A stretch of DNA of 64,000 nt from Rhineura floridana (GCF_030035675.1 NC_084482.1:223492943-223556942), one strand, 5' to 3'. Counted from the stretch's first letter, positions 11,501-22,158 are shown. The notes: generated from the sequence alone by a model not told the origin. A program made the numbers and translations.

Positions 11501-11715
11501 CAGGCTCCTAGCATTAGCGTACAGGCACTTGTAAGCAGTGTCTCTCTTCAAGTGTCTTTGGCACTTGTGGTTAGGCCTGTGGTAATTTTGCTCTTCTGAA
11601 TTTATATGCTGTGCCCCTCCTCTCACAATGCCTACTTCTAGGCCTACCCCTTTTAAAATTTCATCATTTCTTTGGTTTTTATCCCTCTTCCCTTGCCACG
11701 CCCTCCTCCTGCCCT
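8531..11715 (-). mobile_element. CR1 LINE, long copy
   Basis: Minus-strand CR1 retrotransposon of about 3.2 kb. The 3' end is the tail next to 'ataagaacataagaagagcc' at 8531, and the 5' end fades near 11.7 kb. It carries most of ORF2 (endonuclease and reverse transcriptase). It is nearly identical, over their shared length, to the copy at 54.15-55.95 kb, so both are recent. ORF1 is not seen, so the copy is 5'-truncated. Confidence 0.9.
8736..11626 (-). pseudogene. CR1 ORF2 (APE endonuclease + reverse transcriptase), interrupted
   Basis: The product would nick target DNA and copy its own RNA into the nick. The part from 11626 down shows the APE-type endonuclease (NARSLRTKMGEL, ETWWNGENQWD, GDFNYPDIDW, SSDHSAI) followed by the start of the reverse transcriptase (SPGPDGIHPRVLKEL, DFQKAFDKV). 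The part from 9620 down continues with FADDTKLFRVV, the RT catalytic box, and the thumb/C-terminal region. Against the copy at 54.4-55.9 kb, two faults separate the parts: an in-frame stop where that copy reads LLWIRNWL (around 9723), and a one-base loss just after DFQKAFDKV (around 9783). It is therefore a dead LINE gene despite two long open frames of 620 and 294 codons. Confidence 0.85.
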
Positions 11716-11865
11716 CTTTGTGTCAGCTGGCCTGAATGAAAATGTGCCCTCGAACTCTGGCCATGCTTTTTGCTAGCGTGGATGGTGGATAGGGATTGAT
11801 GTGCAAATGTGTGGAGAAATTAACCTACCCACAAAGGCGAAATGTACATTTATTGCTGTGCAGGA

Positions 11866-11939
11866 TTCCTGAATTGAGCAAGGGGTTGGACTTGATGGCC
11901 TTATAGGCCCCTTCCAACTCTACTATTCTATGATTCTAC
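11866..11939 (+). mobile_element. CR1 LINE extreme 3' end
   Basis: 'gggttggacttgatggcctt', then 'ccccttccaactctac' and the terminal 'ttctatgattcta' form the classic CR1 end. Only about 70 bp remain. Confidence 0.75.
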
Positions 11940-12726
11940 ACCCACTTTCGCCTCCACTACTGGCATGTGGCCCTGAGGCTGGCCCAGAAGGGAATGTGGC
12001 CCTTGTCTTGAAAAGGTTTCCACACCCCTGATGTAAAAGGAAGTTCAGAAATAACTACTCCTAGCATCATCACATCTCCCCTAAAAGAATATCTTGGCCC
12101 TGACCCTCTGAAGGTGCTTTGTCAATTAAAGGCTGACCTTCCCCCCCATGCTGACCCTCATCAAGAGTATGGAGCCACTTAACGGCGAGTCCTTGCAAAC
12201 ATGTTTTCCTCCAGCTCCGCACCTGCGTCACACAGAAACTCCAAGGTGATGCTTCTCCCCCTTATAATTATACTTACTCTTGCCAGAGCTCCAGGGATTG
12301 ACCAAAAGATTGCCTGCAAGACTAATTGCCTAAACATCAGAGTTGAGGGCAAGGTGAGATAATTGCTTGCACTCTGCTTCAAAAGTTTGCACTACTGACA
12401 GCCTGCCTTTTCCATTCCCTGACGGATCATGAGATTGTTTAAGAGGTCCTGAGGTCTAGCCTCTGAAGGGCTAGACTATCTGGCACACGTCAGCTGTTTA
12501 TGATGTGCAATTTGATTCTTAGCAATTTTCCTCGTCTCAGCACCAACTTCTGATGTTGTTCAATACAATCGCTTTTTCCTTTTTGTTTTAAAGACTCTTC
12601 TACACCCCCCTTCTGATTCCCCTGGATCCCAACAAGTAGTTTTTTTTTAACCCAGGCAATATCTGCATTCTAGTTTCACACATCTGCCCTAGCTTCTCCC
12701 AATAATTTCCAGGCCCTTTGACATAA
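11940..12726. other. No recognised gene
   Basis: Mixed intergenic sequence. The first ~90 bp look like an old repeat ('gtggccctgaggctggccc'). Nothing else is supported. Confidence 0.4.
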
Positions 12727-13310
12727 TAGTAATAGAATCATAGAATAGTAGCGTTGTAAGGGGCCTATAAGGCCATCTAGTCCAACCCCCTGCTCAATGC
12801 AGGAATCCAAATCAAAGCATTCACGACAGATGGCTGTCCAGCTGCCTCTTGAATGCCTCCACTGTCAGAGAGCCCACTACCTCTCTAGGTAATTGGTTCC
12901 ATTGCCGTATGGCTCTAACGGTTAGGATGTTTTTCCTGATGTCCAGTCGAAATCTGGCTTCCTGCAACTTGAGCCCATTATTCCATGTCCTGCACTCTGG
13001 GATGATCAAGAAGAGATCCCGGCCCTCCTCAGGGTGACAGCCTTTCATGTACTTGAAGAGTGCTATCATATCTCCTCTCAGTCTTCTCTTCTCCAGGCTA
13101 AACATGCCCAGTTCTTTCAGTCTCTCCTCATAGGGCTTGGTTTCCAGTCCCCTGATCATCTTTGTTGTCCTCCTCTGAACCCGTTCCAGTTTGTGTGCAT
13201 CCTTTTTGAAGTTCGGAGACCAGAACTGGATGCAGTATTCAAGATGAGGCCTAACCAGTGCTGAACAGAGGGGAACTAATACTTCGCGCGATTTGGAAAC
13301 TAGTCATGGC
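12727..13310 (-). mobile_element. CR1 LINE, second subfamily, 3' part
   Basis: Minus-strand CR1. The 3' end at 12727 reads 'agaatcatagaatagtagcg'. The frame at 13159-12821 encodes the RT C-terminal region ([30 protein letters not shown], split here as [15 protein letters not shown] and [11 protein letters not shown]). It is the same subfamily as the CR1 at 31.26-32.02 kb and differs from the 8.5 kb subfamily in its 3' end. Confidence 0.8.
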
Positions 13311-13534
13311 TTTTCCCATGAGATCTTCACAGCTTCAGCTGCACCCAAGAGAGCATCTCCCACCCTTATCTTCACTCGCCTTCCATTCCTTCTTGTTCCC
13401 TCCCTTCAGGTCTAAGTGCCCCCCAACCATCCCTTTCCTCACATTCCAAACCTCTTACCAACAGTTGCCAAGGCTGCCCAGAACTGCCTCACAACCACTG
13501 ACACTTACTTATCCCTTGTTTGCCCCCCAGGCAA

Positions 13535-13660
13535 CTAGCCATGATGAGATCCTTCAGCACCTTTGTGCCTGGCCAGAGCCTGGATGGGAGACCAAATGGG
13601 GACCTCCTAGTTACTTAGTACATAGCCTTGAGTTCCACGATGGAAAAAAAGTTACAATAC
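13535..13660 (+). mobile_element. Probable old 5S-derived SINE
   Basis: 'tgcctggccagagcctggatgggagacc' resembles the 5S rRNA internal promoter region, as in the clearer copy at 58.2 kb, and is followed by 'ccttgagttccacgatgg', like that family's tail. Heavily diverged. Confidence 0.35.
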
Positions 13661-13667
13661 AAAGGGA

Positions 13668-14215
13668 AGAAAATGAGTTCAAGGTTCTGGTTTTGGTCTA
13701 CAAAGCCCTGTACAGCTTGGGACCAGGATACCTGAAAGACCATCTTACCCCTTATATGCCCAGTCGATCACTGTGCTCTGCAGGTGAGGGCTTCCTGCAG
13801 ATACCATCTTATCAGGAGGTCCGTTCTGCACAACATAGGAAGCAGACCTTTAGTGTGGCTGCACCTCCCCTTAAATGTTAGACGGGCACCATCTCTGTTA
13901 TCTTTTTGGCACCTGCTGAAGACCTTCCTCTTTCAACAAGCCTTTTAAGTAGAGACCTTATCCCAGTCTGCATCTGTGTTGGAATTGCTTTTTAATATGC
14001 TTTCAAAGCTTTTTTAAAAAAAGATATTTTTAAACTTTTTTTAAAAGGATGTTTTTAAAGATGTTTTGTTTTAATATGTTTTTAAGGATGTTTTATTGTA
14101 ATATATTTTAAAGTCTGTTTTAGAGTGTTTTTAGTGCTTTTGTTTGTTGCCCTTGGCTCCTACTGGGAGGAAGGGTGGGATATAAATCTAACAACAAACA
14201 AATAAAATATATGAT
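13668..14215 (+). mobile_element. L2-type LINE, C-terminal end and tail
   Basis: Decayed L2 ORF2 C-terminus ('caaggttctggttttggtct', 'gggaccaggatacctgaaag', 'tttagtgtggctgcacctcc'), then a T-rich region and the tail 'ggctcctactgggaggaagg...ggatataaat'. It matches the end of the intact L2 at 17.1-17.4 kb in order but not in detail. Confidence 0.65.
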
Positions 14216-14536
14216 GCCATAGGAGGAAAATATTCCCAATCACAATCATTTCATTAGTTGAAACTTGAGCTTTAATCCAATTTAGATACGCTTATGCCAT
14301 TCCTGAGTTTCTTCTTGTTGTTGACATTTCCCACAACTATTAATTTTTCAGTTTCACCTCCTCGTATGCGTGGTCATTCCGTCCCTTTAGTTGATAAACT
14401 TGCAGATTCATTGACACCATGAAAAAAAGGGTAGCTTCCCTCAGGGCCTAAAATGCTTCACAGAAATGTATTTTATCTCCTGAAAGAAGCTGCCTTCTTC
14501 CGTCAGTGTGAAAGAACACAGAAAGCATTTAGAGGC
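14216..14536. other. No recognised feature
   Basis: A/T-rich intergenic sequence with no supported gene or repeat. Confidence 0.4.
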
Positions 14537-14714
14537 TTAGTGTGGTATAGTGGTTAAGGTGTTGGACTTCGACCTGGGAGACCAGGGTTCGAATCCCCCC
14601 GTAGCCATGAAGCTCACTGGGTGACCTTGGGCCAGTCACTGCCTCTCGGCCTCATGAAAACCTTATTTATAGGGTCGCCATAAGTTGGAATCCACTTGAA
14701 GGCAGTATATTTAC
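14537..14714 (+). mobile_element. Sauria SINE
   Basis: tRNA-like head 'agtgtggtatagtggttaag' with B-box 'ggttcgaatcc', a middle 'ctcactgggtgaccttgggc', and the Bov-B-like tail 'gggtcgccataagttggaat' and 'cacttgaaggcagt'. A short internal deletion is visible against the 49.57 kb copy. Confidence 0.85.
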
Positions 14715-14894
14715 ATTTTTTACAATCAAGCTGTGTATCAATTTTTAAAATAAATAAAGTAACTATGGCCCCCTCCAGACATCCTTTTGTACACTCATGA
14801 TGATTTGTGCTCATTTGTGCTTTCGGGATGGTCAAATGAGATCCTACTTTTAATATTGTTTGCTCCTGCAAACGTTTTGGGGCAGTCACACACT
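14715..14894. other. No recognised feature
   Basis: Short unremarkable spacer before the L2. Confidence 0.4.
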
Positions 14895-17628
14895 GCTTGA
14901 TCCAATCAGTGGAGGTTGGGCCCGAAGGGCAGTTTAGGGATCCTGCTTGTGTACCACCCACCCCGCAACACGGCAGACTCCCTGGCTGAGGTGCTTGAGG
15001 TGGTCTCGGATGTGCGAGCGTTGTCCCCAGAGCTGTTACTTCTCGGGGACTTCAATGTACATGCTGAGGCCACTCTCTCTGGAGCCCCTCGGGATTTCCT
15101 GGAAACCATGGCTTCCTGGGAACTGCACCTTAGTAATACTGAGCCCATCCACGTAGCCGGTCATGCTCTCGACCTTGTATTTGTCCTGAGAGAGGAGGGA
15201 AGTGTTCTGAAGTTGGAGGCTATTTCTTCTACCCCTGTGTCATGGTCAGATCACTATCTGGTAAATATAGACTTCTCGATGCCACACGCCCTCCGCAGGG
15301 GTAAAGGACCTATTAGAATGGTCCGCCCCAGGCGCTTGATGGATCCAGATGGATTCCTGACTGCGCTTGGGGAATTGGAACCTGCTGAAGGTCGCTCGGT
15401 TGAAACCCTGGTGATGGAGTGGAATGAGGGGATCACCAGGGCATTGGACCGGGTTGCCCCGAAACGTCCTCTCCCCCTGAACAGAACTCAGATAGCACCG
15501 TGGTATACACCCCGGTTGCATAATCTGAGGCGGGAGGTGAGACGACTAGAACGCCGGTGGCGGAAATCTCGCTCCGAAGGTGCTCGGACACAGGTCAGAG
15601 CAGCAGTAGCTGCCTACCAGGTGGCAGTAAAGGCGACAAAGAAGGAGTTCTTTGCTGCCTCTATTGCATCCGCAGAGTGCTGTCCCAGGAGGTTGTTCCA
15701 AGTGGTCCGAAGCCTGGTCGGTCCAGTTGCTCAGGAACCCTTGGAGCATTCTAAGACCTGCTGTGACAAATTGGCAAAGCACTTTGCTGATAAAATCGAA
15801 CACCTAAGGAGCTCGATTCCGTACGCCGTGGATGCAGTGAATGAACCAGAGTTGACCACTTGCAATCTGGTCCAGTGGGATCGGTTTCAGCCTCTCCTTT
15901 CTGAGGAAGTGGACAAGGTGCTTTCATCTGTGAAGCCTACCACTTGTCTGATTGATCCTTGCCCATCATGGCTCCTTGTGAATTGCAAGGAGAAACTGGG
16001 TGAAGGGATTATGGAGGTGGTAAATGCATCCTTAGCGGAGGGTGTAATGCCACTGGCCCTCAAGGAGGCAATTATAAAGCCTATCTTAAAGAAGTCCTCC
16101 TTGGATCCCCAAGTTTTGAACAACTTTTGCCCAGTTTCGAATTTGCCGTTTTTGGGCAAGATCATTGAGCGAGTGGTGGCTAACCAATTGTCAGCACACT
16201 TGGATGAAACGGATTATCTGGATCCATACCAATCGGGTTTCAGGACTGGACATGGAACTGAAACAGCCTTGGTCGCTCTGGTGGATGATATGAGGAGGGC
16301 ATTAGATAGGGGAGAATTCACCTTTCTTGTCCTCCTCGATCTTTCAGCGGCTTTTGACACCGTTGACCACGGTATCCTGTTGGATCGCCTGGAAGGACTG
16401 GGAATTGGAGGCACTGTTCTACGGTGGTTCCGTTCCTTTCTCTCTGACAGGCATCAACAGGTAGCATTGGGAGATGAGGTTTCAGACCCTTGGCCTCTCA
16501 CTTGTGGAGTGCCACAGGGTTCTATCCTCTCTCCCATGCTATTTAACATCTATATGAAGCCGCTGGGATCCATCATCAGGAGATTTGGGCTGTGGTGTCA
16601 CCAATATGCGGATGACACTCAGCTCTATCTCTCGTTTAAGTCCTCACCAGAGTTGGCTGTGGAGACCTTGTCCAAGTGCCTGGAATCCATGAGTGGATGG
16701 ATGGGAAGGAACAAGCTGAAGTTGAACCCTGATAAGACCGAGGTACTACTTGTGGGAGACAAGAGAAGGTTGGGTGACATTGACCTGAGGTTTAATGGGG
16801 TACAATTACCCCTGAAGGACCAGGTCCGCAGCCTTGGGGTTGTTCTTGATTCCAGGCTGTCCATGGAGGTTCAGATTTCGGCAGTGAGCCGGGCAGCCTG
16901 GTACCAATTACACCTCATATGTAGGCTGCAACCCTACCTCCCTGTTCATCAGCTCCCACTGGTAGTACATGCCCTGGTCACCTCTCGATTAGACTACTGC
17001 AATGCGCTCTACGTGGGGTTACCCTTGAAAATGGTCCGGAAACTTCAACTGGTACAGAATGCGGCGGCTCGTTTACTTACAAACAGTCGTCGCCGTGATC
17101 ATATTACGCCAGTATTATTTAATCTACACTGGCTTCCAGTAGTTTTCCGGGCCCAATTCAAGGTGTTGGTGTTAACCTTTAAATCCCTATATGGTTTTGG
17201 CCCAGTTTATCTGAAGGAGCACCTCCAGCATCACCAATTATGCCGCCCGACAAGATCAGCCACGCAGGGCCTTCTCTCAATCCCACCAACAAAAGCAGCT
17301 AGGTTGGTGGGGACTAGAGAGAGGGCTTTTTCGGTGGCGGCCCCCACTCTCTGGAATTCCCTCCCGTTTGATCTTCGGCATGCCCCTTCCCTGGATACCT
17401 TCTGCCAAGCCTTAAAAACGTGGCTGTTTGGACAGGCCTTTGGGACCACTGGGATGGGCTAATTACATACTGAATGCCCGTTGTTGTGTACTGCATATGT
17501 TGTTATTTTTGTTACTGCTGATTATATTGTATTTTATTGTATTTATTGTATTTTATTGAAATTTGATGTGTACGTCGCCTAGAGTGGCTTCAGCCAGATA
17601 GGCGACCTAAAAATTAAATTGACATTTA
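14895..17628 (+). mobile_element. L2-clade LINE, 5'-truncated, intact remaining ORF
   Basis: Plus-strand non-LTR retrotransposon of the L2/CR1 superfamily. It starts inside the endonuclease, runs through the whole reverse transcriptase, and ends in a TATTTTATTGTATTTATTGT-type tail with 'gtcgcctagagtggcttcag'. The uninterrupted frame points to a recent insertion. Confidence 0.85.
14916..17462 (+). CDS. L2 ORF2: partial endonuclease + reverse transcriptase, ~848 codons
   Basis: An open frame with no stop over 2.5 kb. It has no true start: the frame is simply open from a TTG where the 5' truncation falls. The remaining endonuclease shows LLLGDFNVHAE near residue 42 and SWSDHYLVNIDF near 108. 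The reverse transcriptase shows FLVLLDLSAAFDTVDHGILL near 470-485, GVPQGSILSPMLFNIYM, and the catalytic YADDTQLYLSF near 564, followed by the thumb and a C-terminal HWLPV / SLYGFGP / AFSVAAPTLWNSLP region. A full L2 protein is usually over 1000 residues, so the N-terminal part of the endonuclease is missing. It belongs to the mobile element and is not a host gene. Loss of the 5' end means it is very unlikely to move by itself. Confidence 0.85.
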   Translation: MGPKGSLGILLVYHPPRNTADSLAEVLEVVSDVRALSPELLLLGDFNVHAEATLSGAPRDFLETMASWELHLSNTEPIHVAGHALDLVFVLREEGSVLKLEAISSTPVSWSDHYLVNIDFSMPHALRRGKGPIRMVRPRRLMDPDGFLTALGELEPAEGRSVETLVMEWNEGITRALDRVAPKRPLPLNRTQIAPWYTPRLHNLRREVRRLERRWRKSRSEGARTQVRAAVAAYQVAVKATKKEFFAASIASAECCPRRLFQVVRSLVGPVAQEPLEHSKTCCDKLAKHFADKIEHLRSSIPYAVDAVNEPELTTCNLVQWDRFQPLLSEEVDKVLSSVKPTTCLIDPCPSWLLVNCKEKLGEGIMEVVNASLAEGVMPLALKEAIIKPILKKSSLDPQVLNNFCPVSNLPFLGKIIERVVANQLSAHLDETDYLDPYQSGFRTGHGTETALVALVDDMRRALDRGEFTFLVLLDLSAAFDTVDHGILLDRLEGLGIGGTVLRWFRSFLSDRHQQVALGDEVSDPWPLTCGVPQGSILSPMLFNIYMKPLGSIIRRFGLWCHQYADDTQLYLSFKSSPELAVETLSKCLESMSGWMGRNKLKLNPDKTEVLLVGDKRRLGDIDLRFNGVQLPLKDQVRSLGVVLDSRLSMEVQISAVSRAAWYQLHLICRLQPYLPVHQLPLVVHALVTSRLDYCNALYVGLPLKMVRKLQLVQNAAARLLTNSRRRDHITPVLFNLHWLPVVFRAQFKVLVLTFKSLYGFGPVYLKEHLQHHQLCRPTRSATQGLLSIPPTKAARLVGTRERAFSVAAPTLWNSLPFDLRHAPSLDTFCQALKTWLFGQAFGTTGMG

Positions 17629-19240
17629 CAGTGCTAAAATCCCTTAATAGTTTATACCACAAATGTTCCAGGTTTGTTTTTTGTCCCACAGTTGCTGTGC
17701 TATAGCCCCTCTAGAGAGCATTAAGATGCTAGCCTTGGGGAAGCATCACAGAACAGCTAATAAAAAAGAAAAAATTCATGACAAATTCACTGTTCTTGTG
17801 TCAAGAGCTGTGTGGGTGGCAGACTGATGCTCTGACATCCAGAACTAACATGGTCAATCTTAGCTGCCATCTGTAAGGAGGTATGCATAAAATGAGGTTT
17901 TTATTCCTTGGTTTATATTAATGGATCATGGCAGGAGAACCTGAAATGCATAGACTTCTGGGATATAGCCCTCATATTGACCCTGAGTTTCAGGATGATC
18001 AGAACTGTGTTGCTGACTTCAGGAAGGCAGGTATTAACCAAGTTAATGACTAACAAGGAAGGTTCCAAATTCCAGGTTAGCCCAGGAATCATCCTTTCAA
18101 CTAAACAATAGTCCGAGGTAGAACATAGGTTAACGAAATTCGCACTAGATAGGAAGTTGCTTTAATTTACCCCTGTGCAGTTACTCTGGAGACTACAGGT
18201 AAAGGTTTGACTTTATGCAGGTTGACAAACAGGACGTAGGAAATTCTTACACGTACCCAGTCGCTCATCCACATGCCTCGTCCCAATTTACATTCAGTTC
18301 AATGTAAGCTCGTAGTATAATTAAAAGCTAAGGTTTTGGGGGAGTCACTATCATCTCTCGGGGCTCCAAGGACTTCCACGTTCTAGACAAATGCTCCCTA
18401 AGATAATCTCACCGTGCAGCCTCGGACACCAGGTAAGGAAAGGGGTAACTATGACACGCTTAGCCATGTGGCAGTATATGGGGACGGGGTGTCAGAGAGA
18501 GACTGATTCTTTACCCGGACCTTGCATCCTGATTTCTTCCAGGAAAGAGATCTATTCGTATATCTCTGTTCCTTGCTTGCTTTCTCTGGTGTGAATCCAT
18601 GCAATCTTGGACATAATCAGAGACAGGGATTCTTTTGTGCTCTTAAGACCTAAGGAATGAATGTTAAGCCAGAAGCTGCTTGCATTTTTACTGTAATTAA
18701 AAAGCTTTCGTTTTTTGTTTCCTCTTTCAATAAATCAATCTTTATTTTACCTTTTTGGTGTGCTTGCTTAGGGTCGCGGGTGGATTCATACACACGTAAG
18801 AACAACGTGCAGGTTTTAATGCCAGCAAGAGATCCTACTTCGCTCTCGGGGTGCAGTTTGGCCCTCTAACGGGTATTACACATCAGGGGGTTCACAGGTG
18901 CATCCATAACACATCCGAGAGCATTCCCTCACACTCTTAATTGGCACTAGATTACATCCCAGGGTTGTTGCACACCTCTCTGGAGAAAGCTCGATTAAAC
19001 CCATGGGACCTACTTCTGAGTAAACGCACATGGGATTTCCTCAGCTTCACTTCCTACCTGCAATGCTGACTGGATGAGGTTCATGTCCTCGTTCACGCCA
19101 CAGCCACTCTCAGGTGCAGGGCCAGCGCCAGGCATGACTGGGCCCTTGGGCACCAGCCTGCCTTGGGTGGGTGGTTCCTGCCTGTTCCACCCACCTCTCT
19201 CATGTGTTCTGCTGCTGCGCGCACTGCACTCACAGGGCTA
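17629..19240. other. No coding gene recognised; possible old LTR inside
   Basis: The part 18.1-18.9 kb has some LTR-like points, including an AATAAATCAATC signal near 18.73 kb and a closing GGTATTACACATC, but no TG...CA ends or duplication could be fixed. The 19.1-19.24 kb part shares 'gcgccaggcatgactgggcccttgggcaccag' (here broken by a few changes) with 53.12-53.16 kb, so it is a dispersed repeat. Confidence 0.3.
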
Positions 19241-19357
19241 CCATCAACCAAGATGACAGAGGAGGCTTCTCTAAGGGGCTGATGCCCCCGCCTCCATCTT
19301 GGTTGATGGCATGCATTAGCTGCTTAGAGAAGCCTCCGCTGCCATCTTGGTTGATGG
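19241..19357. repeat. 35-bp inverted repeat (hairpin-forming)
   Basis: Left arm 19241-19275 and right arm 19323-19357 are reverse complements with two mismatches. A third partial copy of the right arm (CATCTTGGTTGATGG) lies between them near 19297-19311. Confidence 0.75.
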
Positions 19358-19547
19358 AGGTAGGTGGAGAGAATGGGTGGGCAGCCTGGAAGCTCCATCC
19401 CTGTGATCCATGGCAGGGATCATGCTGCGGATCATGGAAGGGGAGCGCTACTCTCCCACTCTAATGAGGCTGCTTTTCACTCTGGGCCAAAGGGGCCCTC
19501 GGCCAGGGCCCGACCTGGCCACCCTTTGGCACCAGCCCTGCTCAGGC

Positions 19548-19640
19548 ATATATGATGATCTGGAGAAAGTGAATAAGCAGAAGTTTTCTTCCCTCTTCCA
19601 AAATACTAAAACTCGGGGTCATCAACCTGTTGGTTAAGGC
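19548..19640 (+). mobile_element. CR1 LINE remnant
   Basis: 'gagaaagtgaataagcagaagttttcttcc' then 'actaaaactcggggtcatc' corresponds to the CR1 peptide KVDREKFFSLSHNTRTRGH. Old and truncated. Confidence 0.6.
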
Positions 19641-20204
19641 TGTGGGCACCCTAGCCACTTCAAAAGCATAATGGTTTTTCTGTCTGCCTTTTGAAGTGAC
19701 TCTACCCTCTGGTGGCCACACCTCCCTTCCCAATGCTGCCTTCAGATGTTTCAGGACCGCCCATGGGAAAGCATTGGGCCAATCACTGTCTCTGCCTGAG
19801 CCTGCAGCAAAGTGTTTCCATTGGCCACACCTGGAAGACAAAGGGGTCGATGTACCAATCGGTTGCGAAAACTCCCTGAAGCTGGATTTTTTTAACAAAA
19901 CAAAACACTGGAGCTGAACTGACAAGGTTTTACAAGTACAAAGGGGCAGAGTTTGAGCAGCATAGTGTGCTCTCGTTTTGAGAAGAGGTAGAGATGCAAC
20001 AGTAAGAAGCCCGTTTCTTTATCACCTATAGCTGAAGCAATCTGGCTAACACAGCCACACCCTTCCAGAGCTTTGTTTCCTTTAAGTGCTGCATTATTTG
20101 GATCTGGCTAACCACAGCACTGTAGTGACAAACTCAGATGTGCTGTGTCCCTTCAGATGGTCACACCACCACCCCTCATTCAGTAATTCAGGAGCCATAT
20201 GTAA
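19641..20204. other. No recognised gene
   Basis: Mixed intergenic sequence. No supported feature. Confidence 0.4.
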
Positions 20205-20268
20205 GCCGCCTTGGGTTTCATAAAAAAAAAGAAAAGAGGGGCAGGGTATAAATGTAATAAATAAATGG
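20205..20268 (+). mobile_element. SINE/LINE tail (gtaagccgccttgggttt type)
   Basis: 'tgtaagccgccttgggtttc', then 'gggtataaatgtaataaataaa'. The same tail ends the 5S-derived SINE at 58.2-58.35 kb and a lone tail at 58.75 kb. Confidence 0.6.
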
Positions 20269-20349
20269 AAACCATTGTCTATATCTTAATTATAGTAAGA
20301 ATAAGAAAAAAAGGGTGGAAATAAGAGGCAAAGCCCAAATTAGATTAGA

Positions 20350-20640
20350 TTCACTAATAGGCAAAAAACCTTGCGGTTTAAGAATGTACCTATAGCCCAC
20401 ATCTATTTCTATCAAACTTTAAAAAGCAGGGAAATTGGGCAGCTATAGTGAATGCACCAGGGGAGCAGGAGACCTGAACTCCTCTCTGAGATACTGGACT
20501 GCCCTACAAATTGGTCAAAATGCAAACACCATTTGGGTTGGTCTTTCACAGTCCAATCCGCTTCCTGTGTAGCTTGCAAGAATTTGGGAACATGTGCCTC
20601 TGAGCATATGGTGAGTGGTGGCAACACCTGCCATCTCCAA
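20350..20640 (-). repeat. Repeat family B, copy B1
   Basis: Begins with the family's end motif 'attcactaataggcaaaaaa' + 'ccttgcggttta'. Other copies: 26.54, 33.96 and 42.23 kb. On the minus strand a short open stretch ends HYSCPISLLFKV-stop, as in the copy at 34.0 kb that also carries a Myb/SANT domain. The strand given is that of the coding remnant. Confidence 0.65.
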
Positions 20641-20894
20641 AGATGGAGAATTATATTTGTGTATGTTTGTTGGTGTTCTTACTTTGCTTCTTTCCTGTGT
20701 TACTAATGTTTCTACAGAGAATCTAAAACTGTATCTCAATATTCATCGTAGATATTTGTGTCAAATTTGTTTTTATTAATTTCAAAGCCTTTTTATTGCT
20801 TGATGTCATATGATGGTGAAGACAGCCTTTTGTGTTTCAAATTGGAGGTTATATTTCTATTTTGCGTACATTAACAGTTGAATCTGAAACTGCT

Positions 20895-22158
20895 GTTATT
20901 AAGTTCAATGGGATTTACTCCCATGCCAACATGCTTAAGATAGGTAAAACTGACCATGGGGGAGGAGGGGTTTGGAAGGGGATGGGGATAGGGAGGGAGG
21001 AGCAAAGGAAAGGGGAGGGGAGGGGCAAGAAGGTGGGGATAGGAGGGAAGAGAATGGGAGGTCAGGTTTGATCATTTGCATGCTTTTTGAGTTCAGTGGG
21101 ATTTACTCCTGTGCAATCATGCTTTGGATAGATGAAACTGACTTGGAGGAGGGGCAGGGGAGGGAGGGGGAGGGGAGGAGATTGGGTTGGTGGGCACTGG
21201 GCAGAGGGGAAGCCCCTTTCCTTTCCAAAAGGAAAACATTGTGAACAGTGTCATTGCTTTTCAGCATTTCCCCCACCTTTTTATTCTACAGTCTCCCACC
21301 CAAATTTAAACCAAAGCTGTCCTTGGCCACATCCACACCAGACCTTTATTCCATTTTAGACAGCCATGCCTTCCCCCAAAGAATCCTGGGAAGTGTAGTT
21401 AGTGAAGGGTGATGAGAGTTGCTAAGAGATGCACTGTTCTGCTCACAGACCTTCAATCAGAGTGGCTGACTATTAAACCAGTCTGGCCACTGGAGCTATG
21501 TCAGGGGAAAAGGAGTCTCCTCTCAGCACCCTTCACAAATGACACTTCCCAGGATTCTTTGGGGGAAGCTATGACTGTCTCAAGTGAAATCAAAGTCTGG
21601 TGTGGGTGTGACCCCCTGATCAGCCAAGCCAAGCAGCAGTGTGTCTGGCTTTTAGAACACTGACAGTTGGTTCTTACTGAGCATGCCCGGCCTTGTCATT
21701 GAGTTCAATGCTAAATTTCTTAAATTAATTAAAAACTTTAACTTTAATTAATTAAAAACTTTAACTTTTAAAGTCCAGAAGATGAAGGTCAGAGTATGGG
21801 GTCAGTATCAGGATTACAGGTACAGTAGGGCATGGGTGATTTTTAATTAATTTCAACAGATTATGAGAAGTCTGACAGAAAAAAGTCTAACGGGTCTGGT
21901 TTCCCTCCCTCTCTTTTTACACTTTGAACTCTCGATTCTCTCTGACTGTTTTGTGTATAACCATGAAAATTTAGAGGGTTGTTGAGCAAGCGTTTCTGAG
22001 TTCAAGTCTATAAGTTTTGTAAGATTTTGTTTTGAAATGAGCTTATGGGAATCATCAGAATGACATGGAGGGATATTTTCAATTTAACATTGCTGAATGC
22101 GAAAAATCCATGCTGGCTATAGTATACAGCCACTCTTGTGGCTGTATAATTAACTTCT
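20895..22158 (+). repeat. Repeat family A, long copy A1
   Basis: Three parts in order: two units of 'gttcaatgggatttactccc'-type sequence followed by purine-rich (GGGGAGG) runs (20.9-21.2 kb); a palindromic middle (arms near 21.36-21.44 and 21.51-21.58 kb, built on AAGAATCCTGGGAAGTGTAG and its reverse); and a tail ending with the hairpin TACAGCCACTCTTGTGGCTGTA near 22.15 kb. Looks like a non-autonomous DNA transposon or a composite of several. No protein is encoded. Confidence 0.6.

Noticed and set aside
18110-18900. Full LTR
   Set aside because: There is a poly(A)-type signal but no matched ends, duplication, primer site or coding part, so it was left unclassified.
22080-22158. Helitron 3' end for family A because of the terminal hairpin
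   Set aside because: The sequence after the hairpin lacks CTRR and no Helitron 5' TC end was found.
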